Assembly: GCA_947623455.1 (NCBI GenBank)
Contig: OX392530.1
Coordinates: 36,611,405-36,675,404, forward strand
Origin: Mimachlamys varia
Taxonomy: Eukaryota > Mollusca > Bivalvia > Pectinida > Pectinidae
Length of the DNA: 64,000 nucleotides
Direction: 5' to 3'
Positions 1-12,700 of the stretch are shown one piece after another. The notes beneath the pieces were generated by a model. It was not told the origin of the DNA and made no database searches. It saw nothing but the letters and a program-made list of their open reading frames with translations. The translations under genes were made by a program, and so were the position numbers. Every line of letters begins with the position of its first letter. Within the stretch, counting starts at the first letter, position 1.

Positions 1-840
1 TATTGAATGATAAATTTTAGTTTGCGGAACAACGGAATATTATCGTACTAGACTGTAAATGTTGGTATTTATGCATACAGTGAAGCTATAGAAACTTTTT
101 TACTCACCAAGGATTAATTTTCGATTCGTTTTACTTTAACCTTATTTTGTAAACTTCACAAATGGATACTTCATAAAGTCATTAGTGCATCAAACTTTAA
201 TTAGACCTTACTTTAATGAAACATTTCATAAAATCAGGCAAATGTTTAATCGTTTCCAGCAGCTTATGAAAATGACTGAACTTAACAATTGTAGATTTAA
301 TCTAATAAGTTTTCAAAATCCTGTACATGTGTATTAGTTGGCTTACTAGTTAAAAATCTAAATCCTCATCAATACACAATGGTGTAACATTATTATGACT
401 TGCAGTCTCTTGTACGACATTGTTTCATTAAGAAGGTTGTTAAAACTGTTCAAGTCTTTATACTCAGATTTTTTCATCATTCATTATTCTCTTTTAACCA
501 GGCTTTGCAAGGATTTTTTGTATATTTCCTGTACCTAATACATAATGAGTGTACACTGTAAAATTGTTTTATTTATTCAAGGTGGTTTTTGTTTTGTTAA
601 ATATAATTCGCAACTACAAGTACTGAAGGTGTGTTAGCCCTATGCTTAAAAGTAATTTCTTTCTTGTATCTAAAAGATACCCAGGGAGAAAATCAACCAA
701 CCAATTCTTTCCCTTGGTAAGATCCCCACTCCTCTCCCGCGGAAGTTAAATCCACTATTCGCCCCTTCCCCTTGTCAAGAGACCAACTTCGGTGTACTTA
801 TGTCTGTTTGTAATAGGATGAGGAAAAGTGAAAATGATAG

Positions 841-915
841 TGCCGTTACTTGGGCTTGAAGCTGCGACACTTGGCCCTCCAGCCAAATGCTCTACCGACT
901 GATCTAAAGGGAAAT
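841..915 (-). mobile_element. Degenerate tRNA-derived SINE head
   Basis: Read on the minus strand, the segment has an A-box-like stretch (TAGATCAGTCGGTAGAGC) followed about 30 bases later by a decayed B box (CAGCTTCAAGCCC). The acceptor ends do not pair, so this is not a working tRNA. The SINE body probably continues toward lower coordinates to about 660. Confidence 0.45.
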
Positions 916-1288
916 TCCCTACAGCTCACTCTTGTAAAGCAACCTTATCAATACACATCTTTTACACTATTCTCCCGCTTTTCTAAATCCCCAACCCAGG
1001 TTCTTTGACTCCCCCGCCAAGGCTTCTTCTTGAAACGGGGACGGTCATCAGCACCAGGTTTGTTTTTTTGTGTTAAAAATAATGTGACAAAAGCAATATT
1101 AAGATGATAACAAAATACTTTATGAAACATATCTCATGAATTTCCATGTACCTTGAGGGGAAAAGGATAATTTTACATTGATTTTGTTAATTTTTTGTTT
1201 GTTGTTTCATTCTGTTCTTTAAATGAATATGTCATTTGTGTACTAAAGATGTTATTATTTCATATAAACAATTTCATATAAACATGTA

Positions 1289-1641
1289 TTAAATAAAACT
1301 CTTCTTTAAAATCCAAATTGTCAGTATTACTTTTATGTTTTCAATATATTTTTAGAACTTTACATTCTTAAAACTTACACTTTATATTAGTATGATTTTA
1401 GAAAATGTAATGTTCATTATTCATCAGGTTATGGTTTCCTGTACATATTCCATGAAATAAATAAAACTTCTTTAAATCTAAATTGTCATGATCAGTATTA
1501 CTTTTATGTTTTCAATATCTTTTTAAAACTTTACATTATTTATTAGAATTTACTCTTTATATAAGTATGATTTTAGAAAATGAAATTTTTCATTATTCAT
1601 CAGGCTATAATAACATTGGCTTCCTGGAAATATTCCATGAA
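1289..1641. repeat. Diverged tandem duplication, about 170 bp
   Basis: Two adjacent copies, about 1289-1456 and 1457-1641, share long blocks such as 'attacttttatgttttcaat' and 'gtatgattttagaaaatg'. They differ by small indels, so this is an old duplication. Confidence 0.65.
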
Positions 1642-1771
1642 ATGCATTAGATGATAACAGAGTTAAGATTTATTAAAAACAATCTACCCGTACATGTTGT
1701 TCATGTTAAAACATTTAATTTCTTTGGAATATGAAATGATGTACATTTTAAAAAAACAACCTACTATAAGT

Positions 1772-1986
1772 AAAACACAGGAAAAGTATGTTTACATATT
1801 TATAGTGCCATTATTGATAATCATACATCATATTTGTTATACAGTCGGACCATTTTATTTTGAAGTCAGGAGGGCTAAGTAAAACACAGGAAAAGTATGT
1901 TTACATATTTATAGTGCCATTATTGATAATCATACATCATATTTGTTATACAGTCGGACCATTTTATTTTGAAGTCAGGAGGGCTA
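1772..1986. repeat. 109-bp tandem duplication
   Basis: The block beginning 'aaaacacaggaaaagtatg' at 1772 recurs at 1881, and both copies end in 'caggagggcta'. The period is 109 bp and no difference was seen between the copies, so the duplication is recent. Confidence 0.9.
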
Positions 1987-2859
1987 GGAAAACTTTGAGT
2001 TGTCCCAGTATTCAAATTAAATTAATTTGAATGTAAAGTATGAAGTTTGGCCGGAACCGAAGAAATACTTCAAATTAAACAAGGAGTTACACACGTTCAA
2101 GAGAACAGGTTGAGGTTTGACTATATTCGTTGATATGAATTGAGGGAACATTAACATGACATAAGCCAGCTCACAGTCATCATTGTAGAGATTGAAACAC
2201 AACACATGTGATCTTAAATATCATTTTGTTGTAAATATTGTATATTTTATATGTATCTTGACCATGTGTAAGACGAGCTTTAAGCTCAACATGTTATCAA
2301 GTTTAAATAAAGTCTATTATTATTATATCCAAATGCTGTTATTGCCCATGCCGGCCAGAACCTACAGACAGAAAGGACAAACTGCAACACAACAGAGCTG
2401 ACCAAATCCAATGATTGTGAATATGTAATGGAGAGCATAATTAACAGATTGATGTACATACACTGTAGTGAATACCTTAACTTGAATGTATCCAGTGATG
2501 AACACAAATTTCAGGATTTTAAAACAGGAATCAATATTCAATCTCTGAAGCAAAAATAATAAACTTGAATGTATACATCACATTCCTGATTTTAGCAAGA
2601 AGCAAATAAAAGAAGTGACAGTCAGGACCAATTCTTTAATAACTTTCATGATTCTAAAATTAATATATTAATTTTAACTTGGGTTCATCTTGATGTAAGC
2701 CAGTTTACAGTGAATTTTCATCGCTTTGATGAACATGACTCTTAAGTTGCATTCATCCTGTGCAATTTCGAAACATTGCCGGACCTGCCAGAGCTCTGCT
2801 TGATAGTTCAAAATTCTTGTAGTGCATGATATCAGCTGTTTCAAGGCTTGTGATACAAA

Positions 2860-5800
2860 TTACTTCTGGTCTGTGGAGTAGTCTTGTTTCCAGAGGAACT
2901 CTGGCTGGTAAGAGTTGCCTATCTCACAACTGTTACTACAGGTGTACACACACAGGGTACCCCAGTCAAGACTGTCACTGAGCTGGTCTACCTGTAGATG
3001 ACTCAACAGCTGTGGCATCACCTGTAATATATTGTCACAAAATATAATGTACAAATTGTGTAATGTGTAAAAATTTTCAAACTGACAAGTGATCCAAGAG
3101 GGATCTTGGCATCCAACATAGACAATCAGTTTTCATGTGTTCCTAAAAAGTTGCATCTTTTCTCTTACAAGTATTTAATCTTAGTTACATGAAATTTGAC
3201 AGGTCCTCTTAAGAAAAAGCATTATTAATTGAAAGATGGTAGCCTCTGAACAATTTTTGTTTCAATCACAAACACAAAATAGCACAGTTATAAAGACCAA
3301 GAGGAACCTACATATGAAATTTGAGAAAGATTAGAACAAACTTTCAAAGTCAAAATCCAAGATGGCCACCTGTCGGGGCTTTTTTGACAGTGTTTTGGGG
3401 CTGTTAATAGGTCCAATTCCCAATTGAAACTATTTCATATTTAAGCCAAAATCACAAAATTTGCAGTTTACTCATGAAAAAATCTTTCCCAATTCACCAA
3501 GTTTCTTCCCAAAATAAGACAAAAAGGCCCCATCCAAAACCAATGAGAAAAAGCTGATGATGGTGGGCTAACACTGGGACTGTAGAATAATGGAAGTGAA
3601 CAGACATCAAGGTTAATATATATATATTAGAATTACGTTTTACTGCATATTTCATTTTCCTGGACCTTATTCATAAACAGTCTCGTGCTCAAAAAGATGT
3701 ATGCCTACATCTCATTTTTTTGATACTGCACAGATCTCCAGAGAGTTTATTAGAGTAAAAAATATTAAACAAATTAATAGTGACAGCTGAATAGTTATAT
3801 TGGCTGACTGATGTAAAAAAAAAGATTTGAATAAGGCACCTGTCTTGACGATATAATCTGAATTTAAATGTAAGAATAGTTTTATTATGAATGGGCCTTG
3901 GAGTTTCTGTAAGAAGCAACTAATAAGAAATTAAATGGCACATGATATTCCTGAATTCCTTAAAACTTAGTAATAATCTTACTTTCCTGATGACCTAACA
4001 AAGTTTAATCGCCACTTTTGGGAGACTTTATTTTGCACAGTTATGACCCCTTGATTAACATTTAGTGCAATCACTGCAACAAATATTGTCCAATTTCTGT
4101 TTATAAGGCTTTAGTTTTTGTTTAATTTCAAAGCAACACATCTTGTGTCAACAGCATGAAAATTACAAAAGATTTTTACCTAAAATATGATTAACCCCTT
4201 AGGAAAGGGACAAAAGTGGGGGATATTAATTCTACGGATTATCTTGTTATTAATGGGCCCTGGAGTTTCTGCAAGAAGCAACTGATCATGAAAAAGGAAT
4301 TAAGTGCACATTATCATAAATCATATGTGTTGGCAATACATTTCAAAACTTTAAACTTCACCTTTAAACTGAAGTGATTCTGTGTCTAATCTTCATTCAT
4401 ACAATTTCAGTATAGAATTCAGAACTCTCAAATAAATTGTGACATCGGAAACCAACCAGTTTATTTCGAAACATTGTCATGGCACAGTTCTAATATAAGT
4501 TTTAACCACCCATACTTCTATAGATTTACAAAGATACAGATTAATATTATTTCTAAAACTTTCATACCTGAAATTCAAGTTGTCGTTTGGCACCACAAGA
4601 ACATGCTGGTATGTCAGTTTCTTTTGGAATGTGATTCACTGACACCCATAGTGGCTGGCCTCCTTTATTGTACCTCAAAATCTGAAAACATAAAAAGGAA
4701 TTTAATTGCAATCAAAATTAGTTTTTAAAGAGTTAAATATATTTACTGATTAAAGTACAGTTTATGTCTGCTCTATAGACCAAAGAAGAATAAGAGCAAT
4801 GTAGGTAACCTGCATTTGGTTCATGAATGCCTATGGAAAACAAGACAATTCGGCAAAGAGATTGATGTAAATTAAACAAGTTACGGCAGTCTAATAGACC
4901 CTGTATGGATGGGAGATGAAGACTGTAACAGTACGGAGGACAGTGTAGCTGATCATGCTTGTCCGTTTGACTGATTGCAGATCTAGAATTAACCATGCTA
5001 GTGTTATCTGTTATAACACCATAGGTATGCATTGTTATATGAAGGTTTACATCTAAACAGATACCAAATGTGACCACCTGACCAATGTAGGAAGTTTCAT
5101 TTGCTAGTAGTGTAGTAGAGCAAGAACACAATTTGATGAACTAATACTTAAAGTATGACTTCTAGTGAATGAGAAAAAGTCTGCACAAACTTTTCCTTTG
5201 ATGTAGGTCAAAACGTAGGTCAGAGTGACCTTCTTTAATTTGATTCAAGTAATACCACTGACCAAGGTGAACCTATACCCAAAGTATGGGGTTTGAGTGA
5301 CTTATTGATTTCTAACATACTTGATCAGGATTTGTCTTTATCCGTTCCTTGAACTTTCTGAAAACCTTGTCATCCACATTTTCTTCTGTAGCCATTTTTT
5401 CAAGTTCACCCTTCGGGACACTATCCGAAATCAGATTGCCTGCTTTGTCTGATTTGAGGAAGTCCTGGTATTCCTGCCACTTTTCCTTTTCTCCTTTTGC
5501 ATCACATTCATCATCTGACTCAATATCATCCAAATCTTCAGTTTCTGTGATGATTTCAAACTCTGGGAACAGCACACCTTTAACATTTGTTTTCATTGGT
5601 TTTTCTAAAAAAAGAAAATAATTGATACATTCATTATCAGACCTGGGTTGAAAATGTAAAACCATTTGGCAATAGAGCTGAAGGTTCAAGGAGCATGTAC
5701 AACTCATAAATGATCAGTTTATAATGATGCACTCGTACATGATGGCAAATTACACGTACTGCTGCATGTGTAACATTTGATAACAATTTTTTTTCTCTTA

Positions 5801-6810
5801 TTGTTTTTCAAAATAACTTCTTTTTTATAACCAAGATGCATAGAGTCATAATACTTGACTTGGAAGTATAAGGCCTTGTTGAAATGGACAACCTTGACAT
5901 ATCTCAAAACAAAGTGAAATCACAAATTTATCAAAAAAGTACTAGTTATCTAGTTATGAATTAATTACAGTACCCTTTTATAATTTTGTGGTATGGTTTA
6001 TATTATAAAGCAACAGATATAAGTCTTAAAAGGTATATACATGTACATGTATACATGTACATATAATAATTGATATAAAAGTTTTAATACTATACGGTTA
6101 CCAAATTTTTTAAATTTTACACTGATGTAGTTCTAACAAATGTAATTTGAACTTGAAAAATATATACTTAAGGTTTGTTTCAAACTATAATGCAGAGGGA
6201 AATTGCATTAATGTGCTAAACTAAAAGAAATGTTTTTTTTTGTTTCAAAGTGCAGTTTTGATACCACATTACTTTGTCTTTTAATTTCCATACCATTGGT
6301 CGAACATGCAGCTTTGTGACCACCCTTCCAGTCGATAACCTGGTGTACTTTGCTACAATAGGAAACTGAGTGACACTTGGCACACCGTTTGGGTCCTACG
6401 GATCCACAAACATAACACAGATCCGTGTCGGGAACAGGACCAGTAGTCGGCCGATCTTCGTTAGGAGGATCTGGACTGTAAAAGTCGTTTTGTCGAGGTT
6501 GTTGACTCCGAAACACCAAAAAGCTATTGTTTGAATTTCTTTTGGAGCAACCTGGATCCCGACACACAAAAACAAAAAGTGTTCGATGAAAAGCAGACGA
6601 CACTTTGTCATCAGGGGAGTAGACTTGCATAAGGAAAGTAGTTGGTTTTCCACATGATTTACAATTCGTATCGCTGGGAAGTTGTTTGAGAGATAGCCAA
6701 GATGGTTTCCCTCCTACTTTACTTGGAAAATAGTGGCTACGTAGTAAATCTGGATTTGTTTCCTCTAAAAATCCTAACTCCACGTTTTCATCTCCATCCT
6801 TGGTCGCCAT
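2860..6810 (-). CDS. PDCD2: Programmed cell death protein 2 (5 exons)
   Basis: Coding exons on the minus strand: 6810-6294, 5604-5321, 4681-4568 and 3021-2860, with the initiator ATG at 6810-6808 and the stop at 2862-2860. The four coding exons join in phase to 358 residues, close to the usual PDCD2 length of about 345. Exon 1 holds an N-terminal cysteine pair region (C50, C53) and a MYND zinc finger at residues 132-169, with ligands C132, C135, C143, C146, C152, H156, H165 and C169. Later exons carry the PDCD2_C region, with motifs PEFEI..ETED, QILRY..GGQPLW, and CSCG..R..EFQVMPQLL across the last junction. In known family members PDCD2 is a ribosomal protein uS5 (RPS2) chaperone acting in 40S assembly; that role is taken from the family. 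The gene is divergently paired with PITHD1. An additional exon missed in an intron is unlikely because all phases close. Confidence 0.93.
3981..4255. repeat. Dispersed repeat family A, short copy
   Basis: In the last PDCD2 intron. It is alignable by eye with 22075-22390: shared blocks include 'cagcatgaaaRttacaaaa', 'gatttttacct' and the terminal 'attaattctacg.attakcttgtt'. No coding capacity is visible. It is probably a non-autonomous transposable element. Confidence 0.6.
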
Positions 6811-6986
6811 TTTAATTTTTTTCTACTTCAAGATCGTTAAAACGCTTGAATGGACCGTAGCTATTATGCTTTTAATGCTCATTGTTATTTATATGCTTGA
6901 AATATACTCGCGTCTAATTACACACTAGAGGCGAGCATCAACATTTGAGCTGGAAGCTGAAAGTGAAACTTGACAAAGTTGTGAAA
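6811..6986. promoter_or_regulatory. Shared promoter region, PDCD2 and PITHD1
   Basis: The 176 bp between the two divergent start codons must contain both 5' UTRs and the core promoter or promoters. No convincing TATA box is seen at a useful distance. The assignment rests on gene arrangement only. Confidence 0.6.
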
Positions 6987-9310
6987 ATGTCAGGACACGG
7001 GCATGGTCACAGCCACGGAGGTGGTGGTTGTGATGACCATGATCATATAACAGAAGCTGAAAAGGCAGCTGCTTACAGCCTATTTCTGAAAATTGATACT
7101 GAAAGAGTTGAATGTCTGAATGAAGCTGTGGATGGTTCTGGAAAAGATGTTTTCAAACCTTGGGACAAACGATTAGATAAAGAAAAGGTGAAACAAATAA
7201 ATTAACATAAGTTTTTAATTTTTTCGTTATTTTCATTCAGAAAAAAAAAGATAAAGGGAAAAAAAATGTAAAAAAATAGCTAGAGTAAAGTGGTAGGTTT
7301 AATTGAGTATTTGTAGAATCTTTGTACAGTAGATATTATAATTAGGCCTATTATTTAACATTTGGCACATTTGCCAAAAAGTCATGATATGACAGGTATG
7401 GCAGATTTGAATGATAAATATCAAATTGTTTAGTCTGGTACAATTAATGTAATGATAAATATCAAATTGTTTAGTCTGGTACAATGTAATTAAAATCACA
7501 TTTCTCACTCACCGTCACAGTAATTATGTAACAGGAGAAAGAGAAAATGTAGTGACCAGACTGGGGTTTGAACCCGGAACCATCCAAACTCTAGGCGAAC
7601 ACTCTACCACTGAGCTACCTGGTTGCCGATGATCGATCGAGTCCAGTTCCGCAACATTCCTCCCTCCTTTTTTCCAAGTCTTCGCCCCCGAAGACAACTA
7701 TTTGCAACCCATTAAGTTTGGGTTATAATTCCCTTGCTAAGCATACTGTACTCCCAATGTTTAAATAAGGGTTGACAGGCTCATCAATTTTGTCACAAGA
7801 GAAAGAGAAAAAGTAGCGGCCAGACCGGGTTTTGAACCTGGAACCTTCTGAATTCTAGACAAACACTCTACCACTGAGCTATACCTGCATGGTCGCCGAT
7901 GATCAATCCAGTCCTGTTCCGCTACAAATTACTTGCAATTATAGCCTGAGCTTCATATGGTTCTGACAGTACCTGACACCAGACATATATAATACTTCTG
8001 TAGCTATACCTGTCAAGATTTTAGATCTGATGTCAGGACCAGAGGAAACTCAAACAATAATTTAATTACTGTGAAATGTGATGGTGAAGTTTACAAATGG
8101 AAATTGCTACTGACTTAATTACAGACCAACAACATCAAAACTATTAAAGTCAGTAATGACAATGTAGGTTTTATATCAAATGCAATACCATTGGTTAACA
8201 TCGCCTTGATTTTAATCCCAACAACCAGGGGATCTTCTTTATTTTCATTCTTCAAATTCCCTTTGAATGATTTTTAAAAAGAACAGAGATTTTCACTGTT
8301 GTGTGAACAGGCACATCTGACAGACTGATTTTAAGACCATTGCTTTTATTTCAGTTTGTAGAAAGTGATGCTGATGAGGAATTGCTGTTTAATATTCCGT
8401 AAGTCTTGTATCTATTTATCTTCCCATCTGATCTAAATCATGAGGTTAGACTTTATAGTTTACACTTACACAGATACATGTACCAACGTCAACATTTGTG
8501 ATTTCCATTCAAAGTTCAACTTCTCAACCAATCAAAAGTCTGGAATGTCATATACCACTAGTGGTATATAAAATATGTATATATATCCAACAGTTAGCAT
8601 GTTTATACAATGGTCGGAGAGTGGAATAACACAGGGTATTGTGGTAGAAATCAGGTTATACAATGCCATGATAATTTCACGCTCTTTTCTCAATTGCATA
8701 TTCATGTTATTTAGTTAACTGCAAGGACCTCTAATTGACTGCAGCATTGAGGGCTACATGTTTATTTTGAGTTCTTCTTTGTCAATTACTGGTAGTTTTC
8801 AAGAATCTCTGTGTTCTGGAGTAGGCATCTTTGGCCTATCATTAGTCTGAATAACCTATATACCTCTTACTACATATTTAAATCCAACTCAGAATTTACT
8901 TTGTCAAACACATTATCATAAACCTGATTTTTTTAACACTTAATTCAGTATTTTGCTGTTTATTATCAGATTTACTGGCAATGTGAAGTTGAAAGGAATT
9001 GTTATTATTGGTGGTGAAGACGATACACACCCAAACCTGATGAGAATGTGAGTAGAATCAACAATTGTTACTGAAAATCAGATTGTACAGAATGTGAGTA
9101 CAATCAGTGTTACGTGGTAACCTGTGTAAATGGGATTTTATACATATACAGAACATGTACTGTAGTCTGTAATCACCCTTATTTGCACCCTTCCCTCTAA
9201 AGTGCCCCTCCCCCTATAAGCACCCCTCCCCCTATAAGTGCCCCTCCCCCTATAAGCACCCCTCCTCCTATTAGTGCCCATCCCTCTATAAGCACCCCTC
9301 CCCCAATGTC

Positions 9311-9377
<67 letters not shown>

Positions 9378-9736
9378 GGTTGTAAATGTTAATGATGGTA
9401 TTAGTATATGATGGCGAAGTAATGGTGAGATGATGATGATTTCATGTTGATGAGAATGATGATATCATGTAAAGGTTATCATGTGAGGATGATGGAAATG
9501 TCATAAATTGTGATGAAGATGAATTGCACTGTAGATATTGATGAAATACAAAATGTACTTTATATGTTGATGAAATGATGCTTATGGTGATGATAGAGTG
9601 ATGATGATGATGAGGTTGATGATGATGAGGATGATGATGATGGAATGAAGTGATGACGATGAAATATTCAATATTTTGATGAAATTATGCTTATGGTGTT
9701 GATAGACAGACGATGATGATAATAAAGTTGTTGTGA

Positions 9737-9782
<46 letters not shown>

Positions 9783-12700
9783 CTGATGATGGAATGAAGT
9801 GATGAAGATGAAATCATGTTGATGAAATACTCTATATTTTGATGAAATTATTCTTATGGTGATGATAGAGAGATGATGATGATGATGATGGAATGAAGTG
9901 ATGACGATGAAATACTCTATATTTTGATGAAATTATGCTTATGGTGTTGATAGAGAGACGATGATGATAATAAAGTTGTTGTGAGATGATGATGATGATG
10001 ATGATGAGGATGATGATGATGATCGCCCTTGCCCTTTAAGTGCCCCTCCCCCTTGCGCACCCCTTGCCCTATCAGCACCCCTTGCCCTATAAGCACCCCT
10101 CCCCCTATAAGCACCCCTCCCCCTATTAGTGCCCATCCCTCTATAAGCGCCCCTCCCCCTATAAGTACCCCTTGCCCTATAAGTTCCCCTCCCCCTATAA
10201 GCGACCATCCCCCTATAAGCACCCCTTGCCCTATAAGTGCCCATCCCCCTATAAACACCCCTCGCCCTATAAGTTCCCCTCCCCCTATAAGCACCCATCC
10301 CCCTATAAGCACCCCTCCCCCTATAAGTTCCCCTCCCCCTATAAGCACCCCTTGCCCTATAAGTTCCCCTCCCCCTATAAGAACCCCTTATAAGCACCCA
10401 TCCCCCTATAAGCACCCCTCGCCCTATAAGTTCCCCTCCCCCTATACGAACCCCTTATAAGTTCCCCTCCCCCTATAAGCACCCCTTGCCCTATAAGTTC
10501 CCCTCCCCCTATAAGAACCCCTTATAAGCGACCATCCCCCTATAAGCACCCCTCGCCCTATAAGTGCCCATCCCCCTATAAACACCCCTCGCCCTATAAG
10601 TTCCCCTCCCCCTATAAGCACCCCTTGCCCTATAAGTTCCCCTTCCCCTATAAGAACCCCTTATAAGCGACCATCCCCCTATAAGCACCCCTCGCCCTAT
10701 AAGTGCCCATCCCCCTATAAACACCCCTCGCCCTATAAGTTCCCCTCCCCCTATAAGCACCCATCCCCCTATAAGCACCCCTCCCCCTATAAGCACCCCT
10801 TGCCCTATAAGTTCCCCTCCCCCTATAAGAACCCCTTATAAGCACCCATCCCCCTATAAGCACCCCTCCCCCTATAAGTTCCCCTCCCCCTATAAGCACC
10901 CCTTCCCCTTTAAGTTCCCCTCCCCCTATAAGAACCCCCTATAAGCACCCATCCCCCTATAAGCACCCATCCCCCTATAAGCACCCCTCGCCCTATTAGT
11001 GCCCATCCACCTATAAGCACCCCTCCCACTATAAGTGCCCCTCCCCCTATAAGCACCCCTTGCCCTATAAGTGCCTATCCCCCTATAAGTTCCCCTCCCC
11101 CTATAAGCACCCCTTGCCCTATAAGTGCCTATCCCCCTATAAGTTCCCCTCCCCCTATAAGCACCCCTTGCCCTATAAGTGCCTATCCCCCTATAAGTTC
11201 CCCTCCCCCTATAAGCACCCCTCCCACTATAAGTTCCCCTCCCCCTATAAGCACCCCTCCCCCTATAAGCACCCCTTGCCCTATTAGTGCCCATCCCCCT
11301 ATAAGTGCCCCTCCCAAAATAGGCACCCCTTTCCCTATAAGCGCCCCTCGCCCTATAAGTGCCCCTCCCCATATAAGCACCCCTTTCCCTATAAGCGCCC
11401 CTCCCCCTATAAGTGCCCCTCCCCATATAAGCACCCCTTGCCCTATAAGTGCCCCTCCCCCTATAAGCACCCCTTTCCCTATAAGCGCCCCTCGCCCTAT
11501 AAGTGCCCATCCCCCTATAAGCACCCCTTTCCCTATAAGCGCCCCTCGCCCTATAAGTGCCCCTCCCCCTATAAGCACCCCTTTCCCTATAAGCGCCCCT
11601 CGCCCTATAAGTGCCCTTCCCCCTATAAGCACCCCTTTCCCTATAAGCGCCCCTCGCCCTATAAGTGCCCATCCCCCTATAAGCACCCCTTTCCCTATAA
11701 GCGCCCCTCGCCCTATAAGTGCCCCTCCCCCTATAAGCACCCCTTTCCCTATAAGTGCCCCTCCCCCTATAAGCACCCCTTTCCCTATAAGCGCCCCTCG
11801 CCCTATAAGTGCCCCTCCCCCTATAAGCACCCCTTTCCCTATAAGCGCCCCTCGCCCTATAAGTGCCCCTCCTCCTATAAGTGCCACTACCCCTATAAGT
11901 GCCCCTCCCCCTATAAGCAACCCATCACCCTATAAGTGCCCCTCCCCTTATAAATGCCCCTTTCCCTATAAGCGCCCCTCACCCTATAAATGACCCTCCC
12001 CTTATAAGCACCCCTCCCCCTATAAATGCCCCTCTCCCTATAAGCGCCCCTCCCCCTATAAGTGCCCCTCCCCCTATAAGCGCCCCTCCCCCTATAAGCA
12101 CCCCTCCCCCTATAAGTGCCCCTCCCCCAATAAGCACCCCTCCTCATATAAGCACCCCCCCCTATAAGTGCCCCTCCCCCTATAAGCGCCCCTCCCCCTA
12201 TAAGTGCCCCTCCTCCCTTCTACAGAGGAATCAAATTTATAAAGGCACCACTACTAATCATGACACAACTAATTGATTCACTTTAATGATACTGTTTGGT
12301 TCAGTTTGATTATTTTTACATCTGATTGACAGCCTGGGTCACTTAAAGACAGCCTCTATATCTGTGTATGCAATGTGGATGCGTGTGTTGAGTGCGTGTG
12401 TATTTGGGAGACAATGGTTATGTTCGTGTAAGCCTTCTTGTGACAGTCCAGATCTTTTGCCGATTTAAAGTGCTACCACACTGAAGTACTGTATACCTCC
12501 CTGTACACACGTTTACAAGAAATGACAATAATGACATTTTCATCCAGATCCTAATTTTGTTATCTTATTAAGCACTTCTTTAAGAACCAATATTTTAGGC
12601 ACCCTGGGCCTGGGCACTAATTATGTTGAATATGTTACGTTGTTATTTATGATTCTTTTCAAAGCCAAAAAGTGTAAAAAATAAATCTTGAATCTTGGAA

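Larger units (their letters stand above)
1..2859. other. Non-coding left flank
   Basis: No exon chain or conserved protein is visible here. The stretch is AT-rich and lies downstream of PDCD2, which is on the minus strand, so its right end may include that gene's 3' UTR. It contains a degenerate tRNA-headed SINE fragment, two tandem duplications (listed separately) and scattered short open frames with no family likeness. Confidence 0.6.

Noticed and set aside
7555..7625. Possible tRNA gene (minus strand) and a second one at 7815-7885
   Set aside because: A and B boxes are present, but acceptor arms do not pair and both copies share SINE flanks.
9917..12147. Several long frames on both strands (up to 248 codons, repeats such as RGAYRGRGTY or SPYKHP)
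   Set aside because: All lie inside the 18-bp minisatellite, whose unit is a multiple of three; there is no codon bias or family likeness.
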